DNA of 64,000 nucleotides from Tamarix chinensis (GCA_030549775.1 CM060181.1:56529201-56593200); one strand, 5' to 3'. Counted from the first letter of the stretch, positions 36,527 through 49,900 are shown. Numbers and translations: made by a program. Notes: generated by a model not told the origin, from the letters alone.

Positions 36527-37863
36527 TGTAATATCTTATCCTAAAATCCTTCAAAATATGCTTAAAATCATGTTAATATAAAATAAATTAGTTTTGATTT
36601 TATGACGAGCTTTAAATCCTACTAAAAATGTAAAATTTAAGCATACCGATTATTTGGTTTGCCTTACTGATTGACTAGTACGCCTAGAGATTTACAATTT
36701 TATTCTCAAAGAACCAATCAAATGATTTGCTCTAACCTATCGAATGCCTATCCTATGATTTCATAACTTTTTCTAATTTTGATTTAAATATCTTGATAAT
36801 TTTCATAAAAATTTTTAATTAGAATCTATTTATGCTATTAAGAGTATTTTAGTGCTTTAGGATTACTTTTAAATTATTTAGATAATTCTAACTTTTGAGA
36901 CATACCTTACCTTCTCTTTTCTCCCTCACATTTCCCTTTTTCTCTTAGAATCTAGGATACATTTTTGACTTCGTGCACCTCTTCCATGACTCACCAACTT
37001 TTCGCCACATCACTTCACAAGCACACTCAACCCACCTAACTCTATCATGTGTTCCCCTTACATCCTTGTTGCCTACACTTAATGTAAGTTTGACTTCCAC
37101 ACCTCCCACTTGTACGTGTCAACCCACACTATTTTATATACTCCCTCCTTGATTCATTTTAACTTCTTAACCTTTTCAATTGCTTTCTTATTCCTTTCCC
37201 TTGGATTTTTTTTTGAAATGTTGAGCATTCTCTAATTTCTTTTTTTTCTTGTCTTTATTGAGAAAACAAAGACTTGCTCTTATTTCCTTCCTTCCTTTGT
37301 CAAGTGTTATCTCTCTTTTTTCCTTCAAATCTTGGCTTTAGTTTTCCTTTTTATTCTCCTAAGGATGGCTTTAGTGAAGGAATTCTTTTGTTCAGAAAAA
37401 AGTTGAGTTGTACCTTCATTTTTCTTATTCTTCTACCAATTTTCAATTTTAATAGAGTTTTTTTTAAAAGAGTTTGTAATGGTTTTACTCCTTGATTCTT
37501 TTGGGAATTTAGGCCTTTGTAGAAAAATAACAAATTTGGAGTAATTTGTGTGAGAAGATTTGCTTTAAGGTAAGACATTCTTATCTTTAATATGAATATG
37601 GTCTTTTGTTGTCTATTGTGGTTTTGAGAGCTTCATATGTTCTATGATATTTACATCATATGTTGAGTTCTTAATTTCAAGTATGTTCCCATATTTTTAT
37701 TTATGAAGTTAGAGCATGTTTGAGTATTTTTGATATTAAACATGACTTAGTGAATTCCAAACATGATCTTGTTGAGTATTGATTTCTACCATAATTTATG
37801 TGAATTCATATAAGGCATATGGTTTTTTTAAAAGTATTTTATAACATGGAATCATGCTATAAT
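36527..37863 (+). repeat. Tekay-like LTR, first 1.34 kb
   Basis: It begins TGTAATATCTTATCC and follows 14518 onward through the CT-rich block (37130-37330), the CTAAGGATGG block and the AAGGTAAGACATTCTTATC block. It is interrupted at 37864 by a TGTAACACCCC end. The remaining two thirds of the LTR were not found in the window. Confidence 0.75.
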
Positions 37864-38500
37864 TGTAACACCCCATTTTATCATTTGAAAATTTTCATTG
37901 TTATAGAAGCGTTAATTACTAAATTTCTGGGTGCTACTACCATGCTAAACATAAGTCTGACTCCTCGCTTTTTTTTTATACTAAGTTCTATGGCTAAAAT
38001 TGAACTCAACTAGAGTAAATTACTAGAAATAAAAATAATACATAATAGAGTTATGAATAAATGTCATAGTACAATAGTATAATCAAAATACAATATGGGA
38101 CATAAGAATTCAAAAGAAAATTAAATGTATCAAAAATTAGTACCCGAGGGTAAAACTCCAGTTTGCTCTAACTTTTAGACCCAAAGGCTAATTCTAGAAA
38201 TAGAATCTCTTCCTAAGGACTCCACTTGTCCTACCTATGCTTATAAGCATCATGCCATTCTATGGCATTCACATAGGTATATATAAAAGTAGTATCAATA
38301 TGTCTTGCTTGTATTGATAGGAGGCAGCATACCCACATTTCATATGTCCACACAAGAAATTATTAGCATATACCAGTAAAAGCAATGAAACATACAAGAA
38401 ATATTCATTGAGAAATATATAACATTGCTCAACTCTTTACTCAGAAGTAAAACATACTAAATCATTTCTCATCATCTCAAGATATAAAGTCATATTTGAT
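37864..38500 (-). mobile_element. Inverted fragment of the D/E LTR family
   Basis: It starts TGTAACACCCCATTTTATC. Read on the minus strand it ends as elements D and E do: the segment GGTAGTAGCACCCAG (inverted, near 37930-37945) matches GGCGGTAGCACCCCC at about 20683. The segment near 38220-38300 (TCCACTTGTCC, ATAAGCATCATGCC) resembles the inverse of 20240-20330. The core TAATAGTGG repeats are not reached, so it is truncated near 38.5 kb. Confidence 0.6.
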
Positions 38501-39180
38501 TATTTAAATATATTCCAATCATAGTGGTAGGTCACTAAGGCAACAATCGAATATACCTAATAATTTTAGATTATAAAACATGTATTATCCATACATTAAA
38601 AAAATAATTTACTATAATTATATAAAATAATAATTATTAATTTTATCATGATAAATTCATCGACATAATTTACAATAATAAAAAAATATACCTATTCGTA
38701 TAAGTTGTAGTTAAAATTTAAATATTTCATATGTATTTTATTTGTATATCCATATCTTGTCCGTATTCTAAATCCATTCTTACAGTATGTTGTGGTTGTG
38801 ACTCCATCTTTATAGTTTATTAGAGTTCCGAACTTACTGTAACTTGTTGGAGTTCTAAATTTGTCATAATTTGAAAGACTTCTAAATTTATTATTTACTA
38901 GAAGTGTTTAAATATATATATATATATATATATATTATTGTACTAAAAAATTTAACAAAGACTTCTTTCTTTTGATAAAAATTTTATATTGAAACTTATA
39001 TCTAATTTCTCGGTGAAGAAAATAAAAATATCAAACTTGTTTATCTATTCATATGCGATTAAGTTATATAAATTAAAATAAGATAAAAATATTCAATGTC
39101 AGTATATTTATTATTTAGACAGAACAAAAAAAATAATTCTTAAAAAATAGATAAGTATTCTTGATAACCTATAAAACTAC
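38500..39180. other. AT-rich DNA, nothing recognised
   Basis: Mostly A/T with a TA run at about 38907-38935. There is no open frame or repeat end that I can support. Confidence 0.5.
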
Positions 39181-39545
39181 ACATTTGGATAGACAAAAAA
39201 TAAGTGCCGGAGAATATAAATTATCAAAAGAAAATAGTAGTTTCGGCCGCTGGAAAGAAAAGAAAATAGCAAAATAATACCGTTCCAGGGCTGGGAAGCT
39301 GCAAAATAGGCCAGTGCGGACGGTGGGGAGCTGTAAGAAATGCCGGTGCATGAGGACCCACAAGTTCTGCTGGTGCAGGGGACCAATAAGCTGCCTGTGA
39401 TGGTCGGAAACGTTGTCGTGTTGTGCCCATGTTTCGCATCTCACAAACGTTCTGGGATGAAAACCGGCACGCGAAGCGTCAGACCAGCAGCTAGCCGAAA
39501 AATATTTGGCAAAGTTCGAGCTTCTTGCGATCATTATCATTAATA
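39180..39545. other. GC-rich island of unknown origin
   Basis: About 360 bp near 48% GC inside DNA that is about 75% AT. It keeps one frame open on the minus strand for 123 codons (39540-39169) and others on both strands. The proteins have no domain I recognise, and no transposon end is seen. It could be a decayed exon, an organelle or gene fragment, or the inside of an old element. 39546-39955 beyond it is AT-rich with poly-A/T tracts. Confidence 0.4.
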
Positions 39546-39955
39546 GCTTTTATCTATCAATTTTTAGTTGCCGTAATCTTTATACATTAACGAGAAAGAA
39601 AATTTCCGTTGGATTATAAATTTTTAATAATTGCTGCAACTTTATTTGCCAAAGACACATGTTGTTGAGCACTGTTTTTTTAAATATTTTAGTATTAAAG
39701 TTGATATTAAAAGTATTTAAATAATTTTTTAAATTATTAATAGTTTAAATTAATTAAAAAAGTCAGTAGTTTTAAGATTTTTTTAATTTTACTCTTAATT
39801 TTGGTATATCTAATCTATTTTTAAATATATAATTAATTATTTTTTTTCTTAATTTAAAAAAAAAAAATTTTATATTTTTTTTTGTTTTTGTCCACTTGTA
39901 ATACCGTCGATGAGTTCTGCTATCAGAAAGGAAGGGACAAATTTGCAGTTGGTGG

Positions 39956-41273
39956 TAGGGATGTAAACGGGGCGGATAATACCCGAAATCCGACGGATTT
40001 TACCCGACGGATATGGATATGGATAATAATAAACGGATATAGATATGGATACAGTTAACGGTTAAAAATACCCTACGGATTCGGGTACGGATACGGGTAC
40101 GGAATATCCATATCCGCATCCGTACTCGTATCCGTTTACCCGTTATAGATTTACCATTTTACCCTTAACTTTTTATATAAGAACAAGTTATAACTAAGAA
40201 TTAAATTGTCATTTTACGTTTAACCTTACTTAAAATTAAATACTCTTTACATTCAACCCGGCCAACTTGACACCCTTTTACAATTTTACAGTAAAATTTT
40301 TACTGTTTGCCTTGTCTCGAACTCTTACTCTCCTCGTCTCGATCTGTTCATTTCTGTAACACATTTCACAGGGCAGAGGCGCACAGCACAGGCACAACAG
40401 CATGCCCGCAAGCACAGCCGCCCGCCTGCACGCAACGCCGTGAGCCCTTCGTCACCGTCAACATTCAACAACCGTCGGCCACCGACTGTCTCCAGTGACT
40501 CTTCTTCTGCGAATGCCGTCGCCCATCTTCGAGTCTCCCTGACTCTTCGCCTGCCGCTTGCCGCCTGCCACCTGAGTCCTGAGTCATTATATGTCTGTAA
40601 GTTACTAAGTTTGTTAATTAAATTTGTTAATCGCAAATGGTTATAATTTAAGGTTTGCAAAATTCACTCAATTAGTAGAGGACCAGCGGTGGCTGAAGTA
40701 ACTTCAGCTTGTTATATAGCCAGATGCTGTAAAAGCTAAAACCCTAGATTATTTTTCCTTGGTACAGGCGTACAGCCGAAACCAGGGATTCTGAGTCCGT
40801 CGAAAGAGGGCTTCGGCTTCGCATATTATGCTGGTGGCTGTTTGGTCATGATACTGCTTTGATAAAAAGGCCCTTCGCCCAAAAACGATATTTTTATACA
40901 TCAAAATCGTCATTTCAAATATTAAATTACAGTGTTTGATATATTTTTATAAATTATAAAATATAATGTAAGATTAGTATTACATTTATACCATAAACGC
41001 CTAGAATAAATATAGAAGAAGACTTTATTGTGAAAGAATAAATTTAAACGGGTAACGGGTTTACCCGTTGGATAACGGATTATTTGTTGGTTATTTATAA
41101 TTTATCGGGTAAATGGATTATCGATCGGATAACGGATATCTGTCTGGTACGGATATGGATATATTAGTGGATATCCATTCGAGTATGGGTACGGATATGG
41201 ATATGGATTTCTTAATCGGGTTCAGGTATGGATATGGTATACCCGATCCGAACCCACCCCGTTTACATCTCTA
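39956..41273. mobile_element. Non-autonomous hAT-like element, TSD GTTGGTGG
   Basis: The left end TAGGGATGTAAACGGGGCGG and the inverted right end TAGAGATGTAAACGGGGTGG differ at two of 20 positions. GTTGGTGG flanks both sides (39948-39955, 41274-41281), a perfect 8-bp duplication. Both subterminal regions are packed with GGATATGGATATGG / CCGTATCCG repeats. The middle (40300-40600) is GC-rich and CT-rich and resembles a plant 5' leader, with no hAT transposase frame. Small open frames there (40307-40498, 40440-40646) have no known domain. Confidence 0.94.
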
Positions 41274-41519
41274 GTTGGTGGGAGATTTTACCTTTTGTTA
41301 TTTGGTACGAGAATAATAAGGGTGAAAATTTTTTTCCTCTACTTTATATCTTTTATATTAAATATTTAATAATAATAAATATATTTTTAATAAAATATTT
41401 ATTTTAGATCAAATTAAAATTTAAAATAAATATTTATTAAAATAAAAATATTTAATTTTAAATAAATTTTATAAAATATAAGAATAATTTTTTATTCTTA
41501 TTATCCTCGTGCGAAACGA

Positions 41520-44175
41520 GGGCTTAATTCGACGAATTTTAAATAACAACGCGTTAAAATTTTCTAAAACACCGAAACGCACAACACCTCATCTGGGCAC
41601 TAGGACTAGAGCTGGCAATCGGGCGGGTCGGGTCACTATCGGATCGGGTTACATGATAATCGGGTCATATCGGTTTCAGATAATTTCGGATCATTTTGTC
41701 GGGTCGGGCTGGGTCGGGTTTGAATCGGATCAACTCAGTATCGGATAATCTCGGGTCATTCTAAGGTCTCGGATCGGGTCTAGTTGAGATCGGATGGACT
41801 CGGATTCGGGTAAATTTCGGTTGTTCTAATTTCGGTTTGGGTTCGGATCGGACTCAAGTGAATTTGAATTATTATATTTTTGGATCAAATTTAGATTGGA
41901 TTTAGGTTATTTCATATTTGAGTCATGCTTGTGTCATTTTTTTTATTCCAATATATTATTAAAAGCTAATTATTTTGAGATCATTTATTTTAATTTATCT
42001 TATTCAATTAAAAGTGAATTATTATATTAATTGTTTTGGGGCCTTAGAATTTTTTTATCATTATTTCATCTTTGGAGATGTATTTGACATTTTAAATTTA
42101 AAAGTTTTCAAATCATATCACTTTTCTTTTTATGTTAAGGTGTAGCTTATAATTCAACTCCATTATTAGCCTGGTCATATTGAGTTCGAGTATTATTTTA
42201 AGTTTATATTATATTTATATCTTATACGATCCTTACATAATATTAACTTATAATAATAATTGATAATTGATAACAAATGAAGGCTTCTAAGGTTGTGCTT
42301 CTCATATTATTTTTATAAAAAATTGATCACATCATATCAACATAATTTTAATAATAATAATAATACAAAAATAATGATAACAATAATAATAGTAATTAAT
42401 GAATATCAATTATGGCAAAAATAATAATAACAACACATTAGTTTTTTTTATTATATATTTTGATTATATTATATCAAGAAAAATAAGATAAAAATTAGAT
42501 AAAGTAAGTAATAATGACTATTATTGACAAAAGACCAACTAATATTGACTTATTACTATTTAACACTGTTGATGTAATAAAAAATATTAATCTTCAATTT
42601 TCATAATAAATAACTAACATTCTCACTCTAGATTTTTCCTACTTTCCTATGATATTATAGGTGCTATATTGCAAGTTATGGCCATATAGATACTAACATA
42701 TAGTGTTCAAGGCCACACTGTTATTATCTTATGGTACTAGATGGAATCATAGAAGTGAACTAATATTTAGATGGCATAGTAGAGTTTTTCTTTTTTTTTT
42801 CTCTACTTTTATTTCTATACTTTTATATTGGTATCAATGGATATTTTATTTGTATATACATAAGTGATATAAATTTTATGATTTCTAGATTTTGATGTAA
42901 GTGCTAGTATGGATTAGTTGCACATCTATATTATTTCATGCTTTATGAAGTTTTGAAAAATTTGAGTTATGGGTTGATATTAATTTTCAGGTAGTACCAA
43001 GTAGAATATTTATAGATTTATAATTTTTCAGATAATATCGGATTTCGAATAAATAATGGATCGGGTCGGGTCATTTCGGATTTATAGTCTTTCGGGTTAT
43101 ATCGGGTTTCGGGTGAGTAGCGGGTCGGGTCGGGTTTATTTCGGACTTATAATTTCTCGGGTTATATCGGATATCGGATATGTATCGGATCGGGTCGGAT
43201 AGATTTCGGGCTTTTAATTACTCGGATAAAATCGGATCGGATTTCGGACGGATCGAGTCGGTATTCATCGGATTTTTCGGGTCGGGTCAACTTTTGCCAG
43301 CTCTAACTAGGACCCCATCTATTCTCCGTTTCTCTATATCAACTCGGTAATGATCGCACGGATATGGAAGGAAATTTGTTTCCATTTTTTAACAGGCATA
43401 CACAGTACATTAAGTCAATTGTACCAAAATAAACTTTATTATTCTTGAATTGTTTTATTATTTCGTAGTTTTTTAATCTTTTGACGTGACTTTCCACCAA
43501 TGCGTGTAATTTGAAGCAACTTGTAGTCTTGTATGTATGAGGTCAGCGGAGACGTGAATAGTGACTGTGTTTTGTTTAGAAAAAATTAATTTAAGAATTA
43601 TTAAAAAAAATTAATAGGATAAAAATTAGTATTGTCTAAAAGTATTTAATTTTAAGTGTAAAATAGTATATAAATATACAGATAATATTATGTATATATA
43701 TATAAATTGAATATTATTAAAAGTAATCTAAATATTAAATAATTTTTTTATTTTTAAATAATTTCACTTAATTGAATTTTAAAATAATTTTTCTTTTATT
43801 TTCTATGGGTAAGCATCATATCGGACAATCAAACTAAAGATATATTTGTTCACTTGGCTCATTATTTAACGAAGGCTATCATCGACTTTTTTAATGTTTT
43901 AGAAAAATTAAACACGCTAAATTATATAAAATCTTAATAAAATTAATTGGAACTTAATTATTAAGGGCAAAAATACGTTTACAAATCGTTGTCACATTTA
44001 TCATTTTGCTTTATCATTATTTTAATAGATTATTTGTCATATACAGCCTTATTGTTCTGTCATTCGAAATTGAATTGTTTAATATTACTATAAAATTTTA
44101 TTGCGAAAAAGTTAGATTTTTTTTCCATTGGCCTGATTAATCAATTCATGTCTTCTCTGCACTAAATAACTGACA
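41520..44175. repeat. Duplicated segment, copy 1 (pairs with 57440-58384)
   Basis: Apart from the hAT element at 41607-43305 it aligns along its length with 57440-58384. Shared landmarks are ACACCRAAACGCAC, AACTCGG...GGATATGGAAG, GTCAATTGTACCAAAATAAA, TTTCTATGGGYARGCAT, AAGATATATTTGTT and GTTTAATATTACTATAAAAT. No gene is recognised in either copy. Confidence 0.85.
41607..43305. mobile_element. Non-autonomous hAT-like element, TSD ACTAGGAC
   Basis: The left end TAGAGCTGGCAATCGGGCGG and the inverted right end TAGAGCTGGCAAAAGTTGAC share the first 12 bases, then CGGGTCGGGT motifs. ACTAGGAC stands on both sides (41599-41606 and 43306-43313). Both ends are full of TCGGGTCGGG / CGGATTTCGG repeats. 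The inside is AT-rich, with no coding frame. The duplicate segment at 57499-57506 has a single ACTAGGGG and no insertion. Confidence 0.94.
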
Positions 44176-44499
44176 AGAGGATGCTCCTTAAAAAAAAATA
44201 GTACTAAAACATAAAAGGTTTTCATTATTTGTAGTTAGAATTCTTACTTTGTGAAAAAAAGTTGGTAAATGTATCCTCTTACGATCGGCAATTTTTACTA
44301 TTTTCCTACCCTTAGCACCGATAATTTAAAAAGATGTTTCAAACTATTCTACCGATTTAATAATAGTAAAATTACTAAACTTACATATATAAAATAATGA
44401 AATTGGTATATCTAATTAAGAGATTTAGACCAGTAATTTACCATATGAAACTTTTCATAAACTATATGTGTATTTATCATCTATTGTGATTATATGTTT

Positions 44500-44860
44500 T
44501 ATCTAGTTTCCTGCCTCAATAGTATTATTATCTTACTCACTACGTAGCGTATTGACCGCTCGTTTCATAAGTACCGCTTATTCTCACAAGGAGAAAGCCT
44601 TAATCCTTTTTGGTAGGTCTTTAGAGACCTGATGGATGTCTTTATAGCTTATGATACACTATATGGGGATGAGTGACTTGTTATCTGTACTAAGGGTTTG
44701 GACGAAGAGTTATGTTATCCGATTGATGTGTTTACCTAGATATCTTCTTGGACTATTTGATCCATGGTATCCCTTTTTTGGCATTTTGTTATTGTAATTT
44801 TGAGTTAATCTTCAAAATCGTGTTGTATTTATAAATGTTTCTTCCATACCGATTTCCATT
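44500..44860 (+). repeat. Fragment of D/E-family LTR tail
   Basis: TTACTCACTACGTAGCG, GACCGCTCGTTTCATAAG and TTCTCACAAGGAGAAAGCC align with 20240-20310 of element D in the same direction. No ends or target duplication were found, so it is a fragment. Confidence 0.55.
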
Positions 44861-46165
44861 GTTCTTATGTCATTGTCATCACTTGTCATAAGTGAAGTAC
44901 CCATTTAACCTTTACATTACGCATTATATATGCCATAAGATATGATCCATTTTAATCATTTAATTAGGCCATTAATCCATTATAAACTCTATATTTTATC
45001 TTATTAATAATCATGGTATAGATCCAAATATAACCTCAAAGCATAAGCAAACCACAAGAAAACAAATCATGCAAACTAGTTAATCCAATTGATCTGTATG
45101 CCCCACCAATCGGTTGGTCACACAAATCAGTTGATCAATTTAACTCAACTAAGCCCAGCTTTCTTCAAACCGATCAATTGGTTTGGACAAACTAGTTGAC
45201 TATTCATTAACCAATCGGTTATTTTTGTCAAGCCAATAGATAAGTTAAGCAGAGAGGAAAATCAAGATTTTTATAGGTGTACCAATCAATGGGTTGGGTT
45301 AATCAGTTGACAATTCTAGGAACCAGTTGATCGATTTGCTCGAAGATAATACCAAATCAAAAAATTCATGCAGGTTCTTGCATATAAATTATTTTAGCCA
45401 CATTAAAACATATATCATAATGACCAACATAATTCCAACTAAATATTGTGAATTACTCATCATGGAATCATCATAGCCTACAATTACTCATTTTTATGCT
45501 TTTTATCCAAATCTTATCATTAAACTGAGAAGACCATACATACCACAACATTTCTTCCTGCCAATATTCATTAAAAATACAAAGATTACACCTATCAAGC
45601 TAGAACACATGATATACATTTTAAAAGTAAGAACCACTTTCTTGATGTAGGCTAAATCATCTTAAAAATAGAAATTTCAACCTATGAAAGCTTTAACTTT
45701 TAAAACCTTAAAAACTAAAATCTTAACTAAGATATTTTACGAAAAATCTCATCAAATTTCAAAAAAGAAAACAGAAGAAATAAGAACATACTCCATATAA
45801 TAAAAACTCAACTTGACCACTCAATACTTTTCCAAAAACTAACCCCGCCTTGCTTAACAATTGAAATAAGAAAAGGCTATAGACATGAACAAAAGAGTGT
45901 GAGATAATAGGTTGGCAAGGCTCGAAGTATGGAATAGAAAAGAGGAGAATGCAAAAACTTAGAGAAAATTTGGTGGCTGAAAGAAATTAAACTTCAGGGA
46001 TGATTGGGGCTATTTATAGCCAACCAATCAAAGGAAAGCACAAAGGGTTCGAAAATCAACTAAAAACCCTACCACTGATAGTTTGAATATGGTTGGAACA
46101 AGTGAATTTATTTGGGATTTAGTGACCTCTTCTCTAGAGCTTAAATTGTAACTCTAGGGAACTCA

Positions 46166-46650
46166 CACTACCCCGGAAGGGGTTTTAATAACGGTTTTCA
46201 ACCGTTATTAAACTGCCTATTATTAAATCTTTAATAACGGTTCATAACTGTCATAAAAAATACACAAAAAATCGTGAATATGTGCGTAAATATCATATTT
46301 AATAATAGTTTTAAAGTAAAAACCGTTGTTAAAAAATAGGTTTTAATAATGATTTTTCAGTAAACCGTTGTTAAAAATAAGGTTTCAATAACAGTTTATA
46401 AGAAAAAACCGTTGTAGAAAACCAGGTATTAATAACGGTTAATACAAAAACTATTATTAAAACATCGTCGAATTAGGGTTTCGGTCATTGATTATGCATT
46501 TATTAAACCCTCTAATACGTATTAAATGTGCATAAATAAGAGATTAACCTATAATTTTAATAACGGTTCTTTGAAAAACCGTTATTAAAACATAGGTTTA
46601 ATAACGCTTTTTCATAGAACCCTTATTAAAACTATAGGTTTTTTTTTTTA
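46166..46650. repeat. CACTA B left end and subterminal array
   Basis: The terminal CACTA is followed by paired AATAACGGTT / AACCGTTATT arms, several with single changes (AATAATAGTT, AACCGTTGTT), interspersed with a TAGGGTTT...TAATACGTATTA block shared with 63470-63720 of copy C. Confidence 0.85.
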
Positions 46651-46960
46651 ATATTTTTTTGTTTTGTTCCTGCCCACATACACAGTTGTATGTTCAAATA
46701 ATTACCAAATCTGCAATGTAAAACAACATCAATTCATACCAAATCTGCAATCACACCATAATTTCAATCAACCTATAATTGGTATGCATGTCTCAATACA
46801 CCAACTATACTTAGGAATAAAAATTAGTAGGCATACCACAAATTGGTAGCTCTACACCCCAAAGTAAAGAGTTTAGAGATCTAGGCTGGAAGACTGAAAG
46901 ACTGAAAGATGTAGACAAAATACAAACCTAAAAATGCATGTTGAATATATAGATCGCTAC

Positions 46961-49900
46961 CTAATACCAAATGAATGAGTGCACGTGCTTGGCCCATTGG
47001 TCTCTAACTTCATCAATTTTATCAACATTGTATTGCTGGCCTCGTGCATAGTCATCGGTGAAAAACTACAACACCCATGTTTCAATTAATATACAATTAG
47101 CCATTAGGTCAAAAATATATATGTCATGATTCATTAATAGAAAAGCAATCATTGCCGTTTTACTGCTGTGGACACTGTCAAATAAATTCAGTTAGCTCTC
47201 TAACTATTAGATATTAATTTGAGTTAAAACAAAATACAAAATAGTTGTCTTCCTACTTACCATGATAGGCTCATATTGAAGATTCTTTGGGTCTGGGACA
47301 CCATTCCCACCTCTCCTTTGATATGTTGTTCGTAGTGTCCTAATAAATATAGTTGGATACATAATATTGTAAGTATATATACCTCAAATAATGAAAGTAG
47401 AATATATATATGTATAAATAAACTAATGAAGTAAGAAGTGAAAAGTATACTAGCATGTCGATAAATTCCTTCCCACCACGATGAGCGACCTCAAAAGGCA
47501 CGTCATATGCTTGAAGGAAATCAAACACATAGACTTTATTAAGATTAGGTCGGATGGCGTACAAAACCCAATGTTCAGTTGCGAGGTGAGAAATGAGATA
47601 GAGCTTGTTGTGTCCCTCAATTAAAATGCGATCCGCTAAATAGTTTATGTGCCTACCCTCTATTATTGTACTACCGTCAGCTATATAGTATGGGCACACA
47701 AACACAATAAAGGACAACATTCCCTCCATCGCAGCGCGACTAGCTACTAACCTATATATGGACGACAATAACAATGCATATTTGTTAATAACTAATAACT
47801 CATATAAGAGGTCATAAAAATTCCATTTCTCCAAGAGTACTAAAATCTGAAATATGAAATAATGCTTACGTGACATAAACGGCGACACTCGTGGTTTACA
47901 TCCATTCCTAGTTATAAATGTCGCTTATGTCAACCTTCGATACCGTGTAAGTAGCATCGTCCCTTCCAGCATACTCAAGATGACAATCAATGGAAATATA
48001 ATTATTTTCGAGGTATTTTTGGGCATAGAAATATAATAAAGTTAATGCTGGTGGAGGTTGGCGTATTTCCGAAGAAGGAATCTTTTGTGGGGTAACTGAT
48101 TTTTCAGATTTTGCTCTCTTTCCTTTAGTAGCGCCCTCTTTTGTGTTGCTCGTTCTACTAGTACCTCTCTTGATTTTACTAAAAGGAGCAATCTTCTTCT
48201 TTGAATGGGTCAATTGATAATAATAAACAAAATATGAATTGAGCATATATATATGAAAAAGGTATAAACAGTGTAACTACTAAACAAGGTCTAATGAAGA
48301 TGTCGAATGTGAATACCTCTTCAGTAGTGAGACGTAACTGATCCACAGGCCAAGGTATGAAGCTTCCATGAGCTTCTAGCACTGTGGCTACCTCATCGCC
48401 CTCTTTATAACAAGGCAAGGGTGCACTGCCAATGATTGGAGTGTCAATACTCACAAGCCTTATAATTAGGGCTAAGTTGTACCCGTGGACAATTTGCTTT
48501 TGGATACTGTGACTGATGCGGACCCTTCCTTTCGCCAAAAGAGTTGAAAGGTCATTCGATAACAAGTCACATTTATGCAAATCCTAAACAAAAACTCCAC
48601 TCATTATTAATTATTTATGACACCGAATACATTTGATAATAATTCATAGTTATGTAATGCTTACCTCGAAAAGAGAAGAAAGACGTGCATCAGCTTCACA
48701 ACTGTCTCTAATACTATTTACATTAGGTATGTGAAGCTGATCATGGTCGACTGAATCAGATGGCTTATACCCTTGAGATTTAATAAATGAAAACTCTTGC
48801 TCCATTGTTACCATCCATTCAAATGCCACGTTCAATTTCTGTGTGAGGATGGCGACTTGCTCATTAGTGCTACGAGAACCATAAGATCGTCCACGTACGC
48901 TCGTTCTCATAACACCTAATCCAAGACCCCTATGTCTTCTAGGGTTTTCTACAATTCCTATAGCCTAGGACACAATGTTATATTGGTCTACCCCTTCCTC
49001 ACTATCTGACGCTTGAAGTTCGTCCTATAATGTATATAATATATGTAAATTTAGCTTACATGAATAAGCATAATATAATAGTTTTCTAAAAGAAAACTAA
49101 GCAGGGTTCTAGATATCTACAAACTTACAATTTTTGTGGCTGCAACATCTACATCTTTATTAATATATCCATCTCTTGTTGCTCTAGCCTTCTTCTATAA
49201 TGTACCAATATTAATTGACGAGGTACATGGGTCTAAGTCTTGGGCTATGAGCTATAAATCAAAAATATTCTTATAATGTGCCAATATTATTAAATTCTTC
49301 AATAAAATGTAAATAGATAAATCACAAAATACATACCAACTCCTCTTCAAGGCCTACATACCCTTTGTGAGCCATATTATGCCGGTATTTCTTCTGCTTC
49401 GCAATCTCTTTATTTTTGGCACTTTTTTCCTATGTGACAAGCCAAAACATAGTGACATGGTTATTTCAATATTATGCACAATACTAGGATTGATACAAAA
49501 AATTTAATTGTTATCTAACAAATACCTTAAAATCACTCGTAAGACGATATGAAATAAATTGGTTCCAACTTTCTTGATCGATGAAACTGTATCGTTTGGG
49601 TGGATTCTGCCATAGAGAATCATCCCTCTTTCTGTACATTTTCCTGTGATCTAAATATGATCTAAATTTTCTTAGACACTCCCCACAATGTCTAAGAATC
49701 CATTTCTTCTTACTCTCTGGCACATTAAACACTCTCTGCAAAATAATACATATAAATGTATACCGATGTTAATGTATTAAAATTAATAACATTTGACATA
49801 CAAAAATGATTACATAAAATAGTATATTTACCGTGATTTCCTGCCAAATATGCTCCTTATGACCCATTGGAACATGCTTCCAATTATTATAGGAGATAGG

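Larger units (their letters stand above)
14518..37863 (+). mobile_element. Tekay/Del-like Ty3/gypsy element with nested insertions
   Basis: The components are a 5' LTR (14518-22718, interrupted), primer binding site (22722), gag (to about 25260, interrupted), protease (25274-25594), RT/RNase H/integrase (34014-36526) and an LTR from 36527. Three independent insertions with their own target duplications split it. LTR ends TGTAATATC...TGTTATA (decayed from TGTAACA/TGTTACA) and the integrase motif GDHVLLKV suggest the Tekay/Del lineage. All genes are dead. The first base of the LTR is C instead of T. The five bases before it are CTCAA. The right boundary is uncertain because the last LTR is itself interrupted at 37864. 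Confidence 0.75.

Noticed and set aside
37274..37578. ORFs of 73-75 codons on both strands in the Tekay-like LTR
   Set aside because: Low-complexity Phe/Leu/Ser content in the CT-rich LTR block; not open in the other LTR copies.
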